A stretch of DNA of 64,000 nt, from positions 292,501 to 356,500 of the forward strand of contig JAODUP010000473.1 of assembly GCA_025642065.1 (NCBI GenBank), in the 5' to 3' direction. The notes below the pieces were generated by a model, which was not told the DNA's origin, did not search any database, and saw nothing but the letters and a program-made list of their open reading frames with translations. Of the stretch, positions 22,482 through 33,432 are shown one piece after another (position 1 is the first letter of the stretch; every line of letters starts with the position of its first letter). Both the position numbers and the translations under genes were made by a program. The DNA is from Paralvinella palmiformis. Lineage: Eukaryota > Annelida > Polychaeta > Terebellida > Alvinellidae.

Positions 22482-25400
22482 ATGGCCTATGAGGAGCCAG
22501 TAGGCTCAGTATGGGAAATATAATTTATAAGGATGTAATATGATATGAATAAGGTTATAAGGGAAGGGGGTCCCAAAACGGCCACGCTTTTGGGATATTC
22601 CATGGTCAGTTACTTTGCGGTAGAGGAAACATATTTAGTCTGTGAGCGTTAAACACAGTTCATAAAGGCATAACATGAGATATGTTCTAATGTGTGCGTT
22701 ATGATGTATAATGTCATGCGTGAAAGTGACACACGATGTGTGTGCGCGCGTGTCTGTCTGTGCGTATGCGTGCGTACGTGTGTGTGTGTGTGCGCGCGCC
22801 CCCTGTGTTTTAAGTGCTGTGATATGTGTTGATGTAATGTGGTATGTGGGGGGCCCTGTAACGAGGTCCACAATGGCTCCCTATTGTAACATCCCACAGT
22901 AACTGACGGCACTGTTCTGCTGAACACTCTGGATGACCACAACTAACCCCAACTGCCACTGGGGTATATATGCTTCTCGCAGCATTACTGAGTTCCAACC
23001 ACCTCTGTTGGAGGTTTCATACTTTTTCGTCTGGAGGAAGATTCGGAGTTGCTTATCACCGTAGGGTATAATTCCTGGCAAAAACTCATAATTCTTGCCT
23101 GTTTCCAGCAGAGTTCATTCGTACCCATATTACAGCCGGTAAGGATATCCCTGCTGCATGCAAGATGTTCGGAATACTTAGGTTCACCTTCTTCGAAAAT
23201 CAGTCGATGAATAGCACTACTTCCCCTGTCTTATCTTGTGATGTCTTTCAAAGACTTATCCTCACTTCACTAACAATGACATTGCGGGGGGCGGAGGTGA
23301 GCAATCCCTCAAACCTATGTCTTCTACTAAACAGCCTATGCCGTGAATCAATGAACTAGGGTTGCTATCCTGTTGCTATCCTGCGATACCAGAAGATACA
23401 GCTAGGGCTTTGATGCATGAAAGAAGCTTCATAAAGGCGATATTTAAAAAAATCTATTGCGCTCTCAAAAGGAAAGTACAAGAATAAGACATACAATAAT
23501 ACAAAAGTCACATGAATATATCCCATACGATTAAATTGACTAGATTGGGCTTAACATTTGACATTCCCTACTAGTGTTAATACTTGATCAGAGAAAGCCT
23601 ATTTAATCCACAATACCATTATTTGCAAGAAATGTAACTATGTTGCGTGTTTGACTAGCCGCATAATTTCCATAACAAATAAACTAAATCACCGAAATCC
23701 CAATTGACTCGTTCGAACAACTTTATATAATAAACAACTGGGAAAGAGTATGGTACCTCTTAGATATTGTGAGAATAATTAAGCCTATGAATGACATGTG
23801 TGTGATTTTGATGATAACAATATATTTCTGAACAATTTTAATTTCTGAATACGAGTGAAGACGAATTCTTAAAGCATATACAATAAGGACGTATTACGAC
23901 AATATCTTTTTAGTCCCAGAGCTGATTTAATAAGTGCAGATCGTAATTATTCGGTTTCATCCACGACGACCTTCCACTGATATTTACACACTGCAGTCCA
24001 TCTGTAAGCACAGGGCCCGTGTGAGTGTTATATAAGCGTGTTATCGTGTCAGGCTCGGTACCATTAGCACACATTCCAGTTCCTTCAAGTGCATAGAACG
24101 AATTTCTGGATGCCTTTTGTCGTCCCTTTGCATGTGTCTTTGCGTTGTTGGCTAGTGTGTAATATCAGGTTATACACTATGCCGTCTTTTTCGGATACGG
24201 TTTGGACTAAAATAACTTTTGGCAAATGTTATGCATATAAGTTTGGATGGGTCGAATCTAAGGTCATGCATGGCCTGTGATGTAAGTGTTTAGAATCTAT
24301 GAGTATTTGTTGTCCAGTATCGGTGGGACTACATATGTGTGATATGAGTACGTCATCTGTTAAACACAGAATCTGCCGCTTTGTCCTAACCTCAATGGCC
24401 CTGTTCAGTGAGAATCCATTTTGCACATAATTTTTTTCCTTATAAATCTATTGTCATTATAGAATTGTCTGATAGACTATCACCTATTGTTGGGTTTTAT
24501 CAACGGTATGATCAAAGCACCGGAATTGCGATGAAAATCGTCTGCTTTTCATCACAATAACCACAGGTCCTCGCTGTGGCGTACATGGTTCAATGGACAT
24601 ATTAAATGAGTGGCCAATCACCCAGAGCCAATTTCTTGGTGTAATTCACGAGTGTCCACTGGTCTGTGAAATGAGGGGTCGGTCTTTCAATCACACTCAC
24701 CTCCTCAACTCAAGTGATGAATGGTCGACTTTTTGGGTGTCGAACTGTCCAATTGGTGAATCAACCCGAAAGTGAGTGAGTCAGTTGGTTGATTAGACTT
24801 GGCGCCGAGCATATGTGGGACATATGGCCGTCAAGAAGCGGCTTTCTAGGGAACATCACACAAACCCAGATTCGAACCCTGATTTGTAGGTTTGCAGCAC
24901 AGTGCTTTAATTACTGCATACGCTATATCCGAAAGCCCGAATTGTCCTGTAACCGGAAGTCAATGTTAAGATAGTCTTTCGAGACTATGTCATAGCGTTT
25001 CTGGCTACAAGTCAATGGCTGAGTTGCCAGTTAAATATTTTACTCGCCAGATAGCGCTAGATACTACTTCCGGGGAGAACAACTCGGGGAATACCGGACA
25101 CAATCCAGAGACAATCTATTTTGTTCTAGTCCGAACCGAATGTGTTACAACTTAAATTTCTGACATAGTTTGTTTATGTTACAAGAAAAGACCACTGTCA
25201 ATAATTTCGAGAACATTCTACAAAATAGAAACCACACCGTTTATCAACAGTGCCAATTCTACTCGTTTGAAAGAAAAGAAGAAGAAAAAACCCCATACAA
25301 ACCGTAAAAGGTTAGTGCGCTGTGTGTTTCTCTGTTTCAACACATCCTTGTAAACAATAGCTTCATGTCACATGAATATAATCCATTATTATTGAGGACT

Positions 25401-25612
25401 TCATCGCCCGATCCTATTTTCACACCGACTTCTTGGGAAGAGGATATTACTTTCGTGGTTGTTTCCCAGATTGATGCATTAAGTTAGGGATATATGTTAC
25501 ATAAATTGTTTTTTAGGCGTAACATACTAGTCCACGATCCAGATTTTTTGGTAGTTAGCTCTGAGTAACACTTGCCGAAATGTCATTTTTAATCAGCGTG
25601 AATTATTGTGTG

Positions 25613-25644
<32 letters not shown>

Positions 25645-25698
25645 GTGACATACACGGACACCACCAAGATCTCTGTCAAATGAAAATATAAAACGAAG

Positions 25699-25701
<3 letters not shown>

Positions 25702-25738
<37 letters not shown>

Positions 25739-25774
25739 GTACGTGAGCCGTACGTTTAGACCCGTAGTCTAAAC
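25702..25774. repeat. AT microsatellite followed by GTTTAGAC inverted repeat
   Basis: An AT run (25702-25735) leads into a region with GTTTAGAC (25754-25761) and its reverse complement GTCTAAAC (25767-25774). A related, longer palindrome is at 27988-28016 and a related word at 26011-26027. Confidence 0.55.
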
Positions 25775-26114
25775 ATATGTGGGGATGCGCGCGCATCTGT
25801 TTTTGAAACGATAACGGAGGAGTTAGTGTCTATCTTGTAATTTACGTTTGTTGATTTAGTTAATAAAACTATTCTGACATTTCGCTACTATACAACCTTA
25901 ATCAATTAAACGGCTACAAAATTCGAATAGTTTTAAGTTTAAAGTCTAAGATACAGCAGTACGTCCCGTAGGTGTACAACTTATGTATATCAACACGCAC
26001 GCGCGAAAAAACTCACGTACGTTTGACCCCCAGCTAGTAGGTTTTCTTTCAGGTCAATGGCCCCTACTAAAGATACGACAGTTAGACTATATATCCGCGT
26101 CAGTCTGGATAGCG

Positions 26115-26232
26115 CCGATATGACGTCAGAGCATTTCAGTTTTCTCCTTCCCGCCTTCGAATCTGGCTTCCGGTGCAGCCGTAATGGCGGCCTTCCAGTA
26201 ATTTGGATTATTTCCCTATATCTATGATATCA
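26115..26232 (+). promoter_or_regulatory. Promoter-like cluster: CRE, ETS-like, YY1-like words
   Basis: TGACGTCA (about 26120), CTTCCGG (about 26168) and AATGGCGGCC (about 26183) occur within 70 bases; such words mark TATA-less broad promoters in animals. A possible donor (CAG/GTATAT) follows at about 26232, and a strong acceptor (TTTCTTTTCAG) lies near 26798, followed by AATAAA words. No protein of useful length is encoded, so this may be a short non-coding unit or a repeat. Confidence 0.3.
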
Positions 26233-26945
26233 GGTATATTTCGTGATTATCATTGTGGAACTTTTGGTTACTGTTCTAAGCATTATAAATTTTTTTAATA
26301 TTTCCTGAGGGTGGACTGTCCCTTTAAATACAAGATATAATCTAATCTATATTCTTTAAAAATATTCCTTGGGAACGTGAGAAGTAAGAGATGTGTGAAA
26401 TGTGTTTCGAGTATGAATATTCACAGTAATATGAATATGCCAACATTTTAACAATTCTATATCAATTCTATATCGCTACAAATAATTATTGATCAAGTAC
26501 ATTTGATTTTCTTATCTGAGTTTGATTTTCATATTAATAGGATTGTTGGTATCAATCAATCCACCAGGATGCTTTCATATCCATATATTGTTACCTCCAG
26601 GAGATGTCTATAAAGAGAACAATTTAGTTTTTTTTTAAACTACTACTTTTAATATAACCATTCTGGCTGGCACCTATGAATATGTCAAAATAGGTATATA
26701 ATTAAGCTATCTGAAGTCATGTTTTCCCCTTAAAATTTTTATTTTGGCTTTGAATGAGACGTATAAATAAAAAAGTAATTTTTTGTTTCTTTTCAGATAT
26801 AGAATAACCAGTACTGTTCACGTACATGCGACTTCCATCTATCATCAAGACATTTAGGCTACTATTATGAAATAAATTAATACTGTAGTGAAATAAATGG
26901 CTTGACGGTTGAATTGTGTTCAGAATTATTATGTAATGATGATAA

Positions 26946-27107
26946 TGATTGATGTTTTACAGCCACATTTGTGCACATGGTAGGCTAAATAGTCCAAGCG
27001 ACCTCCAAAGGTAATGAAGCGAAGTCAACGATGAAAAACACCAAGATTCGAACTCAAGTGGTAGTGCTGTGGTCCAATGCGCTACCAACTAGATGACGGA
27101 GGCACCC
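26946..27107 (-). repeat. SINE family A, minus strand
   Basis: The reverse complement reads GGTGCCTCCGTCATCTAGTT (head), TTCGAATCTTGG (B-box), GGAGGTCGCTTGGACTATTT and GTGGCTGTAAAACATCAATC. The ACGT array begins 21 bases beyond its head. Confidence 0.8.
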
Positions 27108-27127
27108 CATATTATTATATGATAATG

Positions 27128-27320
27128 ACGTTGTTATTACGTTATTGATATTACGTTGTCAGTACGTTATTGATATTACGTTCTCATTACGTAATTGTAA
27201 CGTTATTAAAATACGTTGTGGTGACGTAACTAAAACTCTTCACTTTTACGTAAGAGATACGTATTTATAATTACGTAAGGATAACTTGATCATCACGTTT
27301 TAATAACGTAATTATTACGT
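27128..27320. repeat. ACGT array with 11-bp phasing
   Basis: ACGT starts at 27128, 27139, 27153, 27164, 27178, 27189, 27200, 27213, 27224, 27248, 27259, 27273, 27295, 27306 and 27317. Most gaps are 11 or 14 bases; one is 22 and one 24. The first part is a 25-bp (11+14) tandem unit, ACGTTGTTATT plus ACGTTATTGATATT, in two copies with three differences. Four sites read TTACGTAA, and one reads TGACGTAA. Confidence 0.75.
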
Positions 27321-27341
27321 AATATTGTTAGCTGGTGTATG

Positions 27342-27921
27342 CCCATTGACCTGACAGAAAACTAGACCGAGCAATCAGTGGTGTTTGAATGGGCCGCCAC
27401 GACCAAACAGCCCTGACTTCCGGTAGGGGCAAAAAGCAACGTTGAGGCGGCTGCGCTTCGAGTTTTGAACCTATGAATGAGGACATTTATTGTGGTTTGT
27501 GCATTATAATTTTGTGTGTGCAGACAATCTGTATTATTCCTGTGCTATTATATGTCATGAAATATGTAAATGTCGTTTTATGTAAGTCCATAGATCTAGT
27601 TTAGTTGGGTTCAAGCGCCAGAGACAGAAGGGGGGTTGTCGAATAGGCTAAATATAATAATAGTTAAGGTTAATTTCCCTCAAAAAACAACGCTTTAGCA
27701 GTTATTTTAAGTGTGTTCCTTATACTTACCGATGACAAGATATACCTTTTGTATTACTTTTACTCCCACGGCTTATGCAACCAACGACATAATAATAATT
27801 CACCATGTTTATAAACCTGATTTTGCAGTCTGCGTTCCTTTTTTCCACGACCGGAAGTTGGGACCTGTTTGCCATCAAATTGGCGGCCGTGTTCGGTCTA
27901 GTTTTCTTTCAGGTCAATTGG
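27342..27921. mobile_element. MITE-like element with long inverted ends
   Basis: The left end CCCATTGACCTGACAGAAAA and the right end (reverse complement CCAATTGACCTGAAAGAAAA) match at 27 of the first 29 bases. The similarity continues inward, with gaps, to ACTTCCGGT about 95 bases in. TATG flanks both sides (27338-27341 and 27922-27925), a possible target duplication. No transposase is encoded in the roughly 400-base interior. Confidence 0.6.
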
Positions 27922-27987
27922 TATGCCATTAAAACAATAACTCCCGTAATCGGAAATAAAAACATACGCATGCTCATAATGGCTCAC

Positions 27988-28016
27988 GTACGTTTAGACT
28001 ACGAGTCTAAGCGTAC
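27988..28016. repeat. 29-bp palindrome
   Basis: GTACGTTTAGACT (27988-28000), the loop ACG, then AGTCTAAGCGTAC (28004-28016): twelve of thirteen positions pair. Outside it GGCTCAC occurs on both sides in the same orientation. Confidence 0.65.
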
Positions 28017-28109
28017 GGCTCACTTACACGTAGCCACTGCCAATATAAAATCGAATGGTTACGTATCCGAGCATCGGAACTCTGTATCTCAGGGTTATAG
28101 ATCCGAGCA

Positions 28110-28175
28110 CTCAATGCGCATGCGCCAATTATTCCTCGTTGGCTATTACTTCCGCTCAAATATGGCGGCCGAGCA
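28110..28175 (+). promoter_or_regulatory. Promoter-like cluster: NRF1, CCAAT, ETS-like, YY1-like words
   Basis: TGCGCATGCGCC (28115-28126) is close to the palindromic NRF1 site. It overlaps CCAAT (about 28125), then come ACTTCCG (about 28148) and ATATGGCGGCC (about 28158). No coding exon follows directly. The nearest downstream plus-strand gene is the kelch gene at 32251, so a remote non-coding first exon is conceivable but unproven. Confidence 0.35.
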
Positions 28176-28279
28176 CGTAGAAGTTACACTTACATTTGGG
28201 TTGAAAGTATAAGATGCTCTAGATAGTTTTGAAGAGGTACAAACGAAAATCAAAGAAATAGAAGACAGAACAACCGTGT

Positions 28280-28440
28280 GCGGCTTTACAGGTCCTGGAA
28301 ATGTCCTTGGATTTTACAAAATCTGAAAATCTCCTGGAAACAGTGCTCTTAAAAACCCACTTAGAATAGAAAAACGTGGATAAATAGTATACATGTAGAA
28401 AATTATATTTCCTTGGCTGAAGGAACCATAACAATACTGC
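28280..28440 (+). mobile_element. hAT-like non-autonomous fragment
   Basis: It contains ACAGGTCCTGGAAATGTCCT, CTCCTGGAAACAG and TTCCTTGGCTGAAGGAACCA, shared with 596-1035. No ends are intact. Confidence 0.4.
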
Positions 28441-28629
28441 ATTTGTTATAAATGTCAGACTTTCTTTTTAATCTCATTATAATGCCTAATTAATAAATTT
28501 AATCTAATAATTTTATTAACCACTGGTAGCAGTAATTACAGCTAAGCTCCCGTCACTGAAACTGATGCGACCAGATAAAAAACTAAAAACGGAATGGCTC
28601 AGATTTATAATAACATTGATGAACATGGT

Positions 28630-28790
28630 TCCGATGCTGAATGCTCGGATATGTATCACCAACAAACACGATTCCGGTGCTTGGCTTGCTGTTCCGCGTG
28701 CGAGTACCGGAAACACCCAAACTTGGCGCACGCGCGTAGATTGCTCGGATCTTTATCATCAGCGAACACGATTCCGATGCTCGGATACGT
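28630..28790. repeat. Two imperfect copies of a ~50-bp unit
   Basis: TGCTCGGATATGTATCACCA with CAAACACGATTCCGGTGCT near 28641-28680 recurs near 28741-28785 as TGCTCGGATCTTTATCATCA with CGAACACGATTCCGATGCT. The copies are about 100 bases apart. Confidence 0.55.
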
Positions 28791-29024
28791 AACAACAGCC
28801 ATATAAAATAGCTTCAACTTACGATATGTATAACCTAGTTCATAACATATTTTACATTATTACTCGACATTACAATAACAAATAATCGAACAGAATCCAA
28901 CAAAACGGTATTTGTAAAAAAAACAGCTAAGTTGTCAGAATGATAATGTCAAATTGGATTAGATAAAACTTGCACTGGTAAAGTCCTTTAATAAATTTGT
29001 TTCAAATTATATACAGACAATTCG

Positions 29025-29465
29025 AAATCGCCATTACAAAGAGGGAGTCCACTGGTTAAGGATCTTGGTGTGAATGTTGACACCAAGTTAACATTCAGTA
29101 TGCACCGTGAAAAAAGGTAAATATAGCTAACAAACTAACCTCGGCATTGAGGGACCTGTCTTATGTTGAGATAATTACTGTCCCAGATCTACCCAGCCTC
29201 TACTATAGACGAGCTAGAGGTGACATGATAGAGACATATAAACACATGACTGGAATATACGGAGTAGATGCTGAGTACACCAAACCAGATAAATCACTCA
29301 CTAGGGTTCACAGTTTCAATTTAAAGAAAGAAAGATAAATGAAAAAATATCACGCAACAATATTACAGCAACAGGATTTTAAACTCGTGGAATATGTTGC
29401 CTGCTGAAGTGGTTAGTGCACCCTCACTAAACGTATTTAAAAACAGACTGGATAGTCATTGACGG
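29025..29465 (+). mobile_element. LINE (CR1-like) reverse transcriptase C-terminal remnant
   Basis: In shifting frames the DNA encodes LVKDLGVNVDTKLTFSMH, then LPSLYYRRARGDMIETYKHM and SNRILNSWNMLPAEVVSAPS followed by LNVFKNRLDSH. This order is the typical C-terminus of CR1-type non-LTR polymerases. The 5' part is missing and frames are broken, so the copy is dead. A GGCTATATGTATGTAGCC tail region follows. Confidence 0.75.
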
Positions 29466-29782
29466 CAGTATAAATCTAGCCTCGACCTGATACAGGCTAT
29501 ATGTATGTAGCCTAACTAAAATCAGTACTGGATGAGTATGAATGGGTATGAGTATTACACAACGAATGATCCCTGGCAGGGATGTCCTTCACCTTTCTGG
29601 AAAGGGAGCAGTTTGTAAATAAAGTGATTTCGTATTAAATGATGTGCATTTATTAGACTGTTGCTGGTACCAGTGTATTACCCGAGTTATAATTAATTAA
29701 TTAATTTCTGAACATTGATAAATGCTGATGGTAAGTACTTTCGAGTTCCGTAAATAACTATAATTGAGCACTAACCGGTCGT

Positions 29783-30000
29783 TTCGTCGCCACTACTCCA
29801 CTAGCCTGACTAGGTTAGGTAGTAGGTAGACTCTAGACCTGTAGTAGGTCTAGAGTTTACTGTTTACTGTCTACTAGTAACTAGATCTAGTTCGTCGCCA
29901 AAAGAAAATGTCATTTCGCCGCCTATGAAAAGTCGTTTCGTCGCCTGCTAAAAGTAGTTTCGTCGCCTACTGAAAGCTATTGTAGTTCTTTTCGTCGCCA
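29783..30000. repeat. Degenerate minisatellite built on TTTCGTCGCC
   Basis: TTTCGTCGCC or TTCGCCGCC variants occur at about 29787, 29891, 29915, 29935, 29957 and 29988, spaced 20-30 bases apart at 29880-30000. Between the first copy and the rest lies a TCTAGACCTGTAGTAGGTCTAGA-type palindrome near 29830-29852. Confidence 0.55.
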
Positions 30001-30265
30001 TCATTAAATTAATTATTCTAGATCACATACATAAAATGATAAATATATATTTTTGGGTTTACTTTTTATTATAATGTTAATATATATTATATGGTATAAA
30101 GTATATAATAATGTCTTAATGACATTCAACCTAATTTTCATGAACAGTTTTGGGTTTTAATTACTTTTTCATAATTTATCAAATTGGCTGGCAGGGCTTT
30201 TTGAGAGAAAACATATATCCTATTATGTATAAATATTATGTATAAATTACAGATGTCAATTTAGT

Positions 30266-30298
<33 letters not shown>

Positions 30299-30924
30299 CA
30301 GCGGCACAAGGTATTCAGCAAATATGTCCAATATATACCCATGTATATACATGCAGTCTCTAAATTAATGTAAGTACCGTCATGCACCTACTTCAATACA
30401 AAAGTATGATTAATTTATAATGTTGTGACCTTGTGATACTGTTGCCCAAAATTCAATCAATCACAGGAAATTATTACTAAATCATGGTCTGAATTGTTAG
30501 CAGGAGTTGTTAAAACGATGTGCACATATGAATCTTATATGTAATGCATAATACATAAAAGTGAATAATACCTACTCTAGAAGTAGGTGTTAAATGCCAG
30601 TAGATCTAATTATATACTATATGACCAGAATTTTCTGGTCAATGCTGCAGCTCCAAATGAATCCTAACAAGGAACCCAAGAACATGCATGATTGGTTTAG
30701 AGCTGGATCCTGATACCAGATAATATCTTGGAGCATTTTGCCCAGAGATTAAGGCAGGAAAATATCCTCCTCACTGATAGGATACTGCACGGACACACCC
30801 AGCATCACATATATAACTGGTCTATGCAATTTTTACTTGTGCTTCCTTCATTAAACCATTTTATTCAGTTGTGCACTCTTGTCCCATTTCTGTTAATTGA
30901 TAGCTACATATCTATTAATTATTG

Positions 30925-31507
30925 CTGCTATGACTTTTGGTTGGCGATAAAACAACTTTTGGTTGGAGACAAAACAACTTCTCATAAAACATTATACTAT
31001 TCACTCATTCATTCTTATCTTTCATACAGAAACCTAGTTTGGGGAAATGCGACTCAATCAGCTTTACGTCAGACCATTTTGTTACAAAAACAGGCTATCT
31101 GTTTAATCAACAATGCCAAGTACAACAGCCATACTGACCCACTTTTTCATAGTTCTCGTATATTAAAGTCACTGACTTAGTGGAATACCAGGCAGGACTT
31201 TGCGTTTGATCTTAATACTAAGAAATTACCGATATCGTTTAATGACATTTTCACATTCAATAGAGATCTGCCAAATGCCCGTGTGACAAGACAGTCTGAC
31301 CATTTATATGTAGCAAAAAGCTATAATATATTTGCTAGTAGACTACCATTGATTAGCATTCCCAAAATATGGAATAAATGGATGAATGTGCTGACATACC
31401 AAACCACACGGGGTCACCTTAAATATCAACTTAAAACACACATATTTGACGCATACCCAGAAAGGGTGAAATGCTACAACCTACGATGCAACGATTGCTA
31501 TCGTTGA
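30925..31507 (+). mobile_element. LINE reverse transcriptase C-terminal remnant (second family)
   Basis: The DNA encodes HKTLYYSLIHSYLSYRNLVW followed by GNATQSALRQTILLQKQAIC, INNAKYNSHTDPLF, then in another frame FNDIFTFNRDLP, TRQSDHLYVAKS and IPKIWNKWMN, ending KYQLKTHIF and NLRCNDC. This is the characteristic tail of a jockey/L2-group non-LTR polymerase. A TAG at about 31178 and a frame change show it is dead. It differs from the LINEs at 29025 and 52557. Confidence 0.75.
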
Positions 31508-32250
31508 CCCCTGGTTATTATCAACCCAGTTACCTCCCATTTTATTAGTTTTCTGTGATAGACAAAATGACATGGGTCTATACGACAAAATCTTTTTGTT
31601 ATTTTAATTTGTAGATTCTTGTCCTGATGCTTCTCTTTTCTCCTCGTTCCTCTTGTGCTCTTATTTATATGGCATCTTTAAATTATGATTAATGCTAGTA
31701 CCTTTTTTATTGCAGATGAACTGGTAGTGGTGACTCACAACCATCTGTTATTGCATATAGTGACAATGAATAGCAAATAGACTCATGATAATATAAAGTC
31801 ATGAATAGTTCTAAATTTATAATTTTATTTCTGGATCTAGTTATCATTTAGACTTAGATTATAATATCTGGCATTCAAGCTATTGTTAAAATATTTCTGG
31901 AATAGCTTGATGGTAATATTTGGGTTAATATGATTCATACTCAAAACCACATGTACAGATCTAAATTTATCATAATTTGTGGGGAATAAATTTATCGTTT
32001 GAACCTATCTCACTTGGTGACTGGCTAAGTGCGATAGATCTAGTTGTCTGTTATTTAGGCTTTGGTTTCACTTATGCTGTTATATTAATATTATATCATA
32101 TTAATATGTTGATGCAAATTTTGTAACATGTTTAATATGATTATATCTTAGTATTTGTGATTTGAATTTTTTATGTTGAAGCATGTGGAAACATATTTGT
32201 GATTCATTGGATGCTTATTAATGTCTGACACAAGAAAAGTCTGTCAGTAA

Positions 32251-33432
32251 ATGCCAGAAACTCTGGTGTCTGATCTTGAAATGATGGAAAGAACAGTTGA
32301 ACAACATGAGAATCAAATAACAAAAACATGCCATGACTCCAAGACAAAAAGTGTAACCGATCAAAAGGTCAAAGATGACATTGAAGTAGAACTGATCAGT
32401 TCATCAGGAGAAACATTTCTTGTCTCCAAGGAAAATCTGATCATCTCCAGTGAGTACTTCCAAGGACTCTTCTCTAGTGGCATGAAAGAGTCTTTGATGA
32501 GGAGAGTTGAACTGCCAACTGTTGAGTCTGAGGCCTTGGATAACATTGTTAAGTATCTAACTGGCAAGGATATGCACTTGTGTTTGGATCTAAACAGCGT
32601 GAAAGATGTGATAGTTGCTGCAAATTATCTCCAAATGTCTCCTCTGCTCAGTACTTGTCTTAGCTTTCTGCAGAGCAACATAACAGTAGAGGAATGTTAC
32701 AGCTTGCAGATGCTTGGTCAGGATATGATGATCCCTGCCTTGGTCAAACTTATGGAAGATTTTATTAAATTACATCTGGAGGAATTTGTGCAGACTGAGG
32801 ATTTCCTCAGCTTCACTCCTGAACAAGTCACAACACTTTTGTCATCTGATGCTGTGTTTGTTGATAAAGAGATCAGTATTTTCAATGCCATTGTTCATTG
32901 GTTTAACGCAAACTATCCACTTGATAAATATAATTCAGGCGAACTAAGGAGAATGATTCAGTGCGTTAGGTTCGGCTTATTAACTGAGCAGGAGAGACTT
33001 TCCTGCATTCAGCGTGTTGCAGATCTACCTGAATCTGTTAAGCAGGTAGTGTCAAGCAGTTCTTGTTTTAGTGATTACCAGGTGAGAATTCACAGGGATA
33101 AAACAGAATGGCACACGCTGAGAGCAGGAAGTAGTGAATTATCCCTAATGTTGATTGGTGGCTTCACGAGGAAGTCCGAGAACAGTACGAATCGTGTTCA
33201 GTTGATGCCGTTGGAGGAATTGGCATGCAGAGATCACTCGCAATCTGACAGATTGTATAAGTTTTCCATGACCAGCAAGATAAGACTGCCGGAGCCAATC
33301 TGTGAGCATGCTACATGTGTAATTGATAATTACCTGTATGTAGCTGGGGGCCAGAGGACCTATTATGTGGATGGAAGATCAACACAAAACTCTGTGTGGA
33401 GATTTGATCCCAGGATCTGTCTCTGGATCAAG
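32251..33432 (+). CDS. Kelch-like gene, exon 1 (BTB, BACK, first kelch blade)
   Basis: It encodes residues 1-394 and ends LWIK at the donor AAG/GTATGT, phase 0. Reading past the donor gives only VCR and a stop. Confidence 0.9.

Larger units (their letters stand above)
19028..25600. other. Gene-free stretch
   Basis: No supported gene. Open frames at 19213-19551 and 19477-19953 have no convincing domain. Microsatellites are at 20476-20502 (GT), 21380-21415 (AT), 21474-21547 (GT/CT/GA), 21738-21785 (CT/AT), 21862-21882 (GA) and 22448-22478 (GT). Two perfect TGACGTCA words lie at 20742 and 20791. A degenerate tRNA-SINE-like fragment with TTCGAACCC lies near 24870. Confidence 0.55.

Noticed and set aside
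27805..28212. 135-codon plus-strand open frame
   Set aside because: It crosses the right end of a MITE, a palindrome and a promoter-like cluster; it has no domain.
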